From positions 1 through 40,344 of the forward strand of contig JAUIBG010000004.1 in assembly GCA_030428165.1 (NCBI GenBank): a DNA stretch of 40,344 nucleotides, read 5' to 3'. A program made the translations under genes and the position numbers. Numbering within the stretch: the first letter of the stretch is position 1; every line of letters starts with the position of its first letter. A model generated the notes under the pieces. It was given only the letters and a program-made list of their open reading frames with translations. It was not told where the DNA came from and ran no database searches. Shown one piece after another: positions 35,023-40,344 of the stretch. The stretch comes from Actinomycetes bacterium. GTDB lineage: Bacteria; Actinomycetota; Actinomycetes; Actinomycetales; Demequinaceae.

Positions 35023-36039
35023 ATGCGCACCACGCGCACCGTCGCCGCGCTGGGCGCGGCAGCCATCGCCATCACCCTCGCCGCCTGCACCGCGGCCGAT
35101 GCGGAGCCCGGCTCCACGGCATCGGCCACGTCCGGCGCACCCGAGGCGCCGTCGGAGGTCACGCTCGTGACGCACGACAGCTTCTACCTGCCCGAGGACC
35201 TCATCGCGTCCTTCGAGGCGGAGACCGGGTTCGCCCTCTCCGTCGTCGCCCCCGGCGACGCCGGCGCGCTCGTGAACCAGCTCGTGCTGACCCAGGACGC
35301 CCCGCTGGGCGACGTGGTCTACGGGGTCGACAACACCTTTGCCTCGCGCGCCGTCGAGGCCGGCGTCTTCGAGGGCAACCTCGCCGAGGTCGACTACTCG
35401 GACGTGTGCCTCAACTACGACCTCGCCTTCTTCGCCGACTCGAGCCTCGAGCCGCCGGCGACCATCGCCGACATCGCGACGCCCGAGTACGCGCCGCTGA
35501 CCTCCGTCACCAATCCCGCGACGAGCTCGCCGGGCCTGGCCTTCCTCCTCGCGACCGTCGCCGCGATGCCTGACGACTGGGAGGGGTTCTGGGCCGACGC
35601 GGCGGGCAACGGCATCCGCGTCACCGCGTCGTGGTCGGACACCTACTACACCGACTTCTCCGCGCCCAACTACGGCGGCGACTATCCCATCGTGCTCAGC
35701 TACGCCTCCTCGCCCCCGTTCGAGGTGGTGGACGGCGAGCCCACCACGGCCGCCCTGCTGGACACCTGCTTCCGCCAGGTCGAGTACGCCGGCGTGCTGG
35801 CGAACGCGGCCAACCCTTCAGGCGCCGAGGCCGTCGTTGACTGGCTGCTCAGCGACGAGGTGCAGGCGGCGCTGCCGGAGTCGATGTACGTCTACCCCGC
35901 CGTCGACGGCGTGGACGTCCCCGCCGACTGGGCCGCCTACGCGCCGCTCGCGGAGTCGCCGTTCTCCGTGGACCCGGCCGAGATCGACGCCAACCGCGAG
36001 GCGTGGATCGAGACCTGGACCGACCTGGTGATCGGCTAG
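35023..36039 (+). CDS. Thiamine-type ABC transporter substrate-binding lipoprotein
   Basis: MRTTRTVAALGAAAIAITLAACTAADAEPG...VTLVTHDSFYLPEDLIASFEAETGFALSVVAPGDAGALVNQLVLTQDAPLGDVVYGVDNTFASRAVE (ThiB-like), under a TPP riboswitch. Confidence 0.92.
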   Translation: MRTTRTVAALGAAAIAITLAACTAADAEPGSTASATSGAPEAPSEVTLVTHDSFYLPEDLIASFEAETGFALSVVAPGDAGALVNQLVLTQDAPLGDVVYGVDNTFASRAVEAGVFEGNLAEVDYSDVCLNYDLAFFADSSLEPPATIADIATPEYAPLTSVTNPATSSPGLAFLLATVAAMPDDWEGFWADAAGNGIRVTASWSDTYYTDFSAPNYGGDYPIVLSYASSPPFEVVDGEPTTAALLDTCFRQVEYAGVLANAANPSGAEAVVDWLLSDEVQAALPESMYVYPAVDGVDVPADWAAYAPLAESPFSVDPAEIDANREAWIETWTDLVIG

Positions 36040-36041
36040 CC

Positions 36042-37676
36042 ATGCGCCCCGCCCGGCTCCTGCTCGCCCTCGCGCCTGCGGCGTTCGTCGCCGCGTTCGC
36101 GCTCTACCCCGTCGGGGTGGTGCTGGTGCGCGGGCTGGGCGGGGACGGGCTCGGCGGCGAGGGCTCGGGGCTGGACCTGGCCGGGACTCTCGCCGTCCTC
36201 ACCGAGCCGCGCACCCTGCGGGCGATGTGGACCACGGTCTACCTCTCGCTCGCCGGGACGGCCGTCTCGCTGCTGCTCGGCCTTCCGGCCGCCTGGGCGC
36301 TGTACCGCCTCAGGTGGCCGGGGGCACGGACGCTGCGCTCGGTGCTCTCGGTGCCGTTCGTCCTGCCGACCATCGTGGTCGCCGCGGCCTTCACCGCGCT
36401 GCTCGGCTCCTCAGGGCCGATGGGATGGCTGGGATGGGACCAGTCCCCCGCCGCGATCGTCGCGGCGCTGGCCTTCTACAACGTGTCCGTCGTGCTCCGC
36501 GTGGTCGGCACGGCATGGGCGGGCATCGATCCCCGTCGCGAGGCCGCCGCGGCCACGCTCGGGGCGTCGAACTGGCAAGTGCTACGGAATGTGACGCTTC
36601 CCGCGCTGCTGCCCGCGATCCGCTCGGCTGCGGCCGTCACGTTCCTGTTCTGTGCGACCTCCTACGGCGTCGTGCTCGTGCTGGGCGGGTCTCGCATCGC
36701 GACCATCGAGACGGAGATCGCGCTGCAGCTGACGCTGTTCCTGGACCTGCGCGCCGCAGCGGTGCTCGCGATCGTCCAGCTGGTCTTCGTGGGCGCCGTG
36801 ATCGCGCTCACGGGAGCGGGCCGCACCGTCGGCTTGTCGGCGGCGGCGACCGGCGGCCGCCGCGCCCGCGCCGCGCAGACCCCCGCGATCCTCGCAGCGA
36901 CGCTACCGGCCGTCGCCCTCTTCGCCGTGCCAGCCATCGCGCTGGTCGAGCGGTCGCTGCGCACCGCGGACGGGCACTCGCTCGCGAATTTCGCCGGGTT
37001 GCTCGCCCAGCCGGAGCGTGCGGCGCTGGCGGTGCCGGTCGGGCAGGCGATTCTCAACTCTCTGGCGGCCGGTGCGGTCGCCGCCGCACTGGCCGTCGGT
37101 CTCGGGCTGCTCGTCGTCACTCTGCTCGCGCATCAGTCCCGAGGGGCGAGGGCGCTCGACGGAATCGTCGCGCTCCCCCTCGGCGTCAGCGCGGTCGTCA
37201 TCGGCATCGGCGTCCTGCTCGCCTACTCCGCGACGGCCCTGGGCGGCTCGTGGTGGCTCGTCCCCGCGGTCCAGACGCTCGTCGCCCTGCCGCTCGCGGT
37301 GCGCGCGATGGCACCGGCGGCACGCGCGGTCAGCCCGCGCGCGAGAGCCGCTGCGGCGTCGCTCGGCGCGGGTCCGTGGCGGGTGTGGCGTCACGTCGAC
37401 TGGCCCGCGCTGCGCGCTCCAGCCGGGGTCGCTGCCGCCTTCGCCTTCGCGGTGTCGCTGGGCGAGTTCGGCGCCACCAGCTTCGTCGCGAGGCCCGACG
37501 CCCCGACGCTGACGACCGCGATCTACCGACTGCTGGGCCGGCCGGGCATCGAGAGCGTGGGGCAGGCCTTCGCCGCGTCCGTGGTGCTCGCGGTGATGGT
37601 CGCCGCCGTCATGATGGTGTCCGAGCGGGCCGCGAGCGCGCGGGCACTCGAGCGCGAATGGGGAGGACGGGCATGA
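36042..37676 (+). CDS. ABC transporter permease (ThiP-like, two fused permease domains)
   Basis: About 545 aa with two EAA-like loops (PRREAAAATLGASNWQVLRNVTLP and PRARAAAASLGAGPWRVWRHVDWP). Confidence 0.9.
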   Translation: MRPARLLLALAPAAFVAAFALYPVGVVLVRGLGGDGLGGEGSGLDLAGTLAVLTEPRTLRAMWTTVYLSLAGTAVSLLLGLPAAWALYRLRWPGARTLRSVLSVPFVLPTIVVAAAFTALLGSSGPMGWLGWDQSPAAIVAALAFYNVSVVLRVVGTAWAGIDPRREAAAATLGASNWQVLRNVTLPALLPAIRSAAAVTFLFCATSYGVVLVLGGSRIATIETEIALQLTLFLDLRAAAVLAIVQLVFVGAVIALTGAGRTVGLSAAATGGRRARAAQTPAILAATLPAVALFAVPAIALVERSLRTADGHSLANFAGLLAQPERAALAVPVGQAILNSLAAGAVAAALAVGLGLLVVTLLAHQSRGARALDGIVALPLGVSAVVIGIGVLLAYSATALGGSWWLVPAVQTLVALPLAVRAMAPAARAVSPRARAAAASLGAGPWRVWRHVDWPALRAPAGVAAAFAFAVSLGEFGATSFVARPDAPTLTTAIYRLLGRPGIESVGQAFAASVVLAVMVAAVMMVSERAASARALEREWGGRA

Positions 37677-38350
37677 GCGATCTCGATGTCGCCGGGCTGT
37701 CGGTGGTCTACCCCGGCTCTCCACCGGTGACGGCGGTCGACGACGTCTCGCTGCACGTCGCGCGGGGTGAGATCGTCGCGCTCACCGGCCCGTCGGGCTG
37801 CGGCAAGTCGTCGCTGCTCGCCGGCATCGTCGGCGTCGCAGCCGAGCAGGGCTCCGCTCGGGTGACGGGCACCGTGACCTGGGACGGCGAGGACGTCACG
37901 GCCATGCCGGTGCACCGGCGCGGGTTCGGCCTGGTATTCCAGGACGGCCAGCTGTTCGAGCACCTGGACGTCGCTGCCAACATCGGCTTCGGGCTGCGGA
38001 TGGCGCGGGTGCCGCGGGACGAGCGCGAGGCACGGGTCGCCGCGCTGCTCGAGACCGTGGCGCTCCAGGGCTACGGCGCCAGGCGCGTCGACGAGCTGTC
38101 GGGGGGCCAGCGCCAGCGGGTCGCTCTCGCGCGGTCGCTTGCGCCAGGGCCCCGGCTGCTCGCGCTCGACGAGCCGCTGTCCTCCCTCGACGCCGAGCTG
38201 CGGGCCTCGCTCGCCGTCGAGATCCGCCGGATCCTCACGGAGGCCGGCGCCACCGCGATCGTCGTGACGCACGATCTGGCCGAGGCTGAGGCGATGGCCG
38301 ACAGGCTCGTGCGGATGGACGCGGGACGGCTGGTCGCCGGCGAGGCGTGA
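37673..38350 (+). CDS. ABC transporter ATP-binding protein (ThiQ-like)
   Basis: MSDLDVAGLSVVYPGSPPVTAVDDVSLHVARGEIVALTGPSGCGKSSLLAGI (Walker A), LSGGQRQRVALARSL, LLALDEPLSSLD; ATGA overlap with permease. Confidence 0.93.
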   Translation: MSDLDVAGLSVVYPGSPPVTAVDDVSLHVARGEIVALTGPSGCGKSSLLAGIVGVAAEQGSARVTGTVTWDGEDVTAMPVHRRGFGLVFQDGQLFEHLDVAANIGFGLRMARVPRDEREARVAALLETVALQGYGARRVDELSGGQRQRVALARSLAPGPRLLALDEPLSSLDAELRASLAVEIRRILTEAGATAIVVTHDLAEAEAMADRLVRMDAGRLVAGEA

Positions 38351-38419
38351 TCGCCTGGCGGCCCGCCGCACGCTGAGTAGGCTCGATGCATCAGCCACGA
38401 CCACTCGCAAAGGGGCATC

Positions 38420-39922
38420 ATGACCGTCGCCATTCCCGCCCGACCGGAGGGGTTCACCCCCGTGCCGTCGGCGCAGCAGACCACCACCGTCAGCGCGGGC
38501 CCCGCGGGCGAGTCCGCGGCGGTCGCCTACCTCGTCACCGCGGACACGCCCCTGCCCGAGGGGCTGGGAGTGGACCGCGACGCCCTGACCGCGGCGGGCC
38601 TCACCGAGGACGCGGGCTCCACGGTCGTGGTGCCGCGCGCCGGCGCCGCGGCGATCGTCGTCGAGCTGGGCAAGGAGGCCGAGGTCACGGTCGACGGGCT
38701 GCGCAACGCCGCCGCCGCTGCCGTGCGAGCCGTCGCGAAGGTCGCCTCGTCGGTGGGCATCCTCGTGCCCGAGGTCCCCGTCGACCCGACCGATGCGGCA
38801 GCCGCCGTCACCGAGGGCGCCCTGCTGGGCCGCTACCGCTACACCGCGCTCAAGTCCGAGGCGAAGGAGAAGCCGCTCGAGTCGCTCGCCGTCGAGATCG
38901 CCGGCGCGGACGCCGAGGAGGTGGCGGCCGGCATCGGCTCCGGAGTCGTCACCGCTCGAGCCGCCGCGATCGCGCGCGACCTCGCCAACACCCCGCCCGG
39001 TCACCTCTCCGCCGTGGACCTGGCCGATGTCACGGCCCAGCTCGCGGGCGAGTACGGCTTCGAGTCGGTCGCGTTCGGCAAGGACGAGCTGATCGAGATG
39101 GGCTGCGGCGGCATCCTGGGCGTCAACGCGGGCTCGGCGTTCGAGCCGCGGCTGATCAAGCTGCACTACGCGCCGGATGGCGAGGCCGCAGGCCACCTGG
39201 GCCTGGTGGGCAAGGGCATCATGTATGACTCGGGCGGCATCAGCCTCAAGCCCTCCAACCCGCTGCACCTGCTCATGAAGATGGACATGGGCGGCGCCGC
39301 CGCGATCGTCGGCACGTTCGCCGCGCTGAGGGACGCCGGCGTGGACACCGAGGTCACGGCGTGGCTGTGCTGCACCGACAACATGCCGTCGGGCTCGGCC
39401 ACCAAGCTGGGCGACGTGCTCACCGCCCGCAACGGCATGACCGTCGAGGTCAAGAACACGGACGCCGAGGGTCGCCTGGTGATGATGGACGGGCTGTCGC
39501 TCGCGGTCGAGGAGGGCGTCGACGCGGTCATCGACATCGCGACGCTCACCGGCGCGTCAATCGTCGCGCTCGGCACCCGTCGGGCCGCGCTCTTCGGCAC
39601 CGACCGCGTACTGCTCGACACCCTCGCCGCGTCCTCGGAGGCCGTCGACGAGCCCGTCTGGGAGATGCCGCTCGAGGCGTCGTACCGCAAGGAGCTCGAC
39701 TCGCAGATCGCGGACATCTCGAACATGGGCGGCCAGTGGGCAGGGGCGACGGCGGCGGCGCTGTTCCTCAAGGAGTTCACCGGGGACACCCCGTGGGCGC
39801 ACGTCGACATCGCGGGCCCGATGTCGTCCGACGCCGACGATGCCTGGCGCTCGGCGGGCGCGACCGGCTTCGGCGCGCGACTGCTGCTGCACGCCGCCGC
39901 CGACTTCGCCGGCGGCGAGTAG
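38420..39922 (+). CDS. pepA: Leucyl aminopeptidase (M17)
   Basis: [43 protein letters not shown]...VEVKNTDAEGRLVMMDGLSLA (M17 NTDAEGRL signature). Confidence 0.94.
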   Translation: MTVAIPARPEGFTPVPSAQQTTTVSAGPAGESAAVAYLVTADTPLPEGLGVDRDALTAAGLTEDAGSTVVVPRAGAAAIVVELGKEAEVTVDGLRNAAAAAVRAVAKVASSVGILVPEVPVDPTDAAAAVTEGALLGRYRYTALKSEAKEKPLESLAVEIAGADAEEVAAGIGSGVVTARAAAIARDLANTPPGHLSAVDLADVTAQLAGEYGFESVAFGKDELIEMGCGGILGVNAGSAFEPRLIKLHYAPDGEAAGHLGLVGKGIMYDSGGISLKPSNPLHLLMKMDMGGAAAIVGTFAALRDAGVDTEVTAWLCCTDNMPSGSATKLGDVLTARNGMTVEVKNTDAEGRLVMMDGLSLAVEEGVDAVIDIATLTGASIVALGTRRAALFGTDRVLLDTLAASSEAVDEPVWEMPLEASYRKELDSQIADISNMGGQWAGATAAALFLKEFTGDTPWAHVDIAGPMSSDADDAWRSAGATGFGARLLLHAAADFAGGE

Positions 39923-39968
39923 CGCTCGGACGGGAATACGGACGCGGCCTCTGCCGATTGACTCGCAC

Positions 39969-40344
39969 GTGACAGCCTCACTCGAGCACCTCGACGAGAT
40001 CGCCAGGGCGCCGTGGTTCGCGCTCACCGGACCGCACCGGCACCTCGCCGAGCGGCACGGCACCGCCATGCGGTACCGCAGCAGCATCGGCCCGATGGTG
40101 GCCGTGCCTCCCGAGCCCGACGCGGCCTACTGGGATGACCTCGCCGGCCTCGTCGGAGCAGGTCCGACCTTCCTGTTCGGCGGCGTGGTCGACCTTCCGG
40201 AGTCATGGGTCGAGCAGGATCGCTTCCCCGTGCTGCAGATGGCGGGGCCGGAGTCGTTCGGCCACCCGCACGCCGACGTCACCAGGCTGGGGCCCGACGA
40301 CGTCCCCGAGATGCTCGCCCTGGTCGAGCAGGCCCGGCCCGGAC
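39969..40344 (+). CDS. GNAT family N-acetyltransferase (FR47-like), truncated by window edge
   Basis: GTG start VTASLEHLDEIARAPWFALTGPHRHLAERHGTAMRYRSSIGPMVAVPPEPDAAYWDDLAGLVGAGPTFLFGG...DVTRLGPDDVPEMLALVEQARPG; open to window edge. Confidence 0.72.
   Translation, partial: MTASLEHLDEIARAPWFALTGPHRHLAERHGTAMRYRSSIGPMVAVPPEPDAAYWDDLAGLVGAGPTFLFGGVVDLPESWVEQDRFPVLQMAGPESFGHPHADVTRLGPDDVPEMLALVEQARPG

Noticed and set aside
1-40344. CRISPR arrays, prophage, transposons, tRNA/rRNA genes
   Set aside because: No regularly spaced repeats, transposase/integrase motifs, or tRNA/rRNA signatures recognised on either strand.

Overview
High-GC actinobacterial chromosome segment, probably Micrococcales-like judging by gene families and codon usage. 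About 40 protein-coding genes are supported, almost all housekeeping or accessory-metabolic. Left to right: DUF3048 lipoprotein (partial), menE, menA, DUF4229 and PLDc_N membrane proteins, GNAT, a coupled pair (small helical protein + alpha/beta hydrolase), a system II cytochrome c biogenesis cluster (ccsB, resB, ccdA, tlpA/resA), histidine phosphatase, glutaredoxin-like protein, HAD-IB phosphatase, PIF1-type helicase with extra C-terminal domains, bS22-like micro-protein, excisionase-type HTH, Ktr/Trk potassium uptake pair, Lrp/AsnC + ornithine cyclodeaminase, DUF4349 lipoprotein, amidohydrolase, a DUF4397/class F-like sortase/ECF sigma/anti-sigma cassette, putA with a divergent LysR, an MntA/HepT-type toxin-antitoxin pair with a frameshifted HepT, two small envelope proteins, GH94 phosphorylase with a CebR-like operator, dcd, lipoprotein, TPP riboswitch + thiamine-type ABC transporter, leucyl aminopeptidase and a partial GNAT. 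No tRNA, rRNA, CRISPR array, transposase or phage module was recognised. The observations most worth a second look are the PIF1 helicase fused to a degenerate DnaQ-like domain and a BRCT domain, the nested palindromic element at 16901-17085, the frameshifted HepT, the SD-sequestering palindrome downstream of the TPP riboswitch, the near-zero-gap convergent gene junctions, and over-representation of CCGATGC/GCATCGG. I did not find an unambiguous new multi-gene system.
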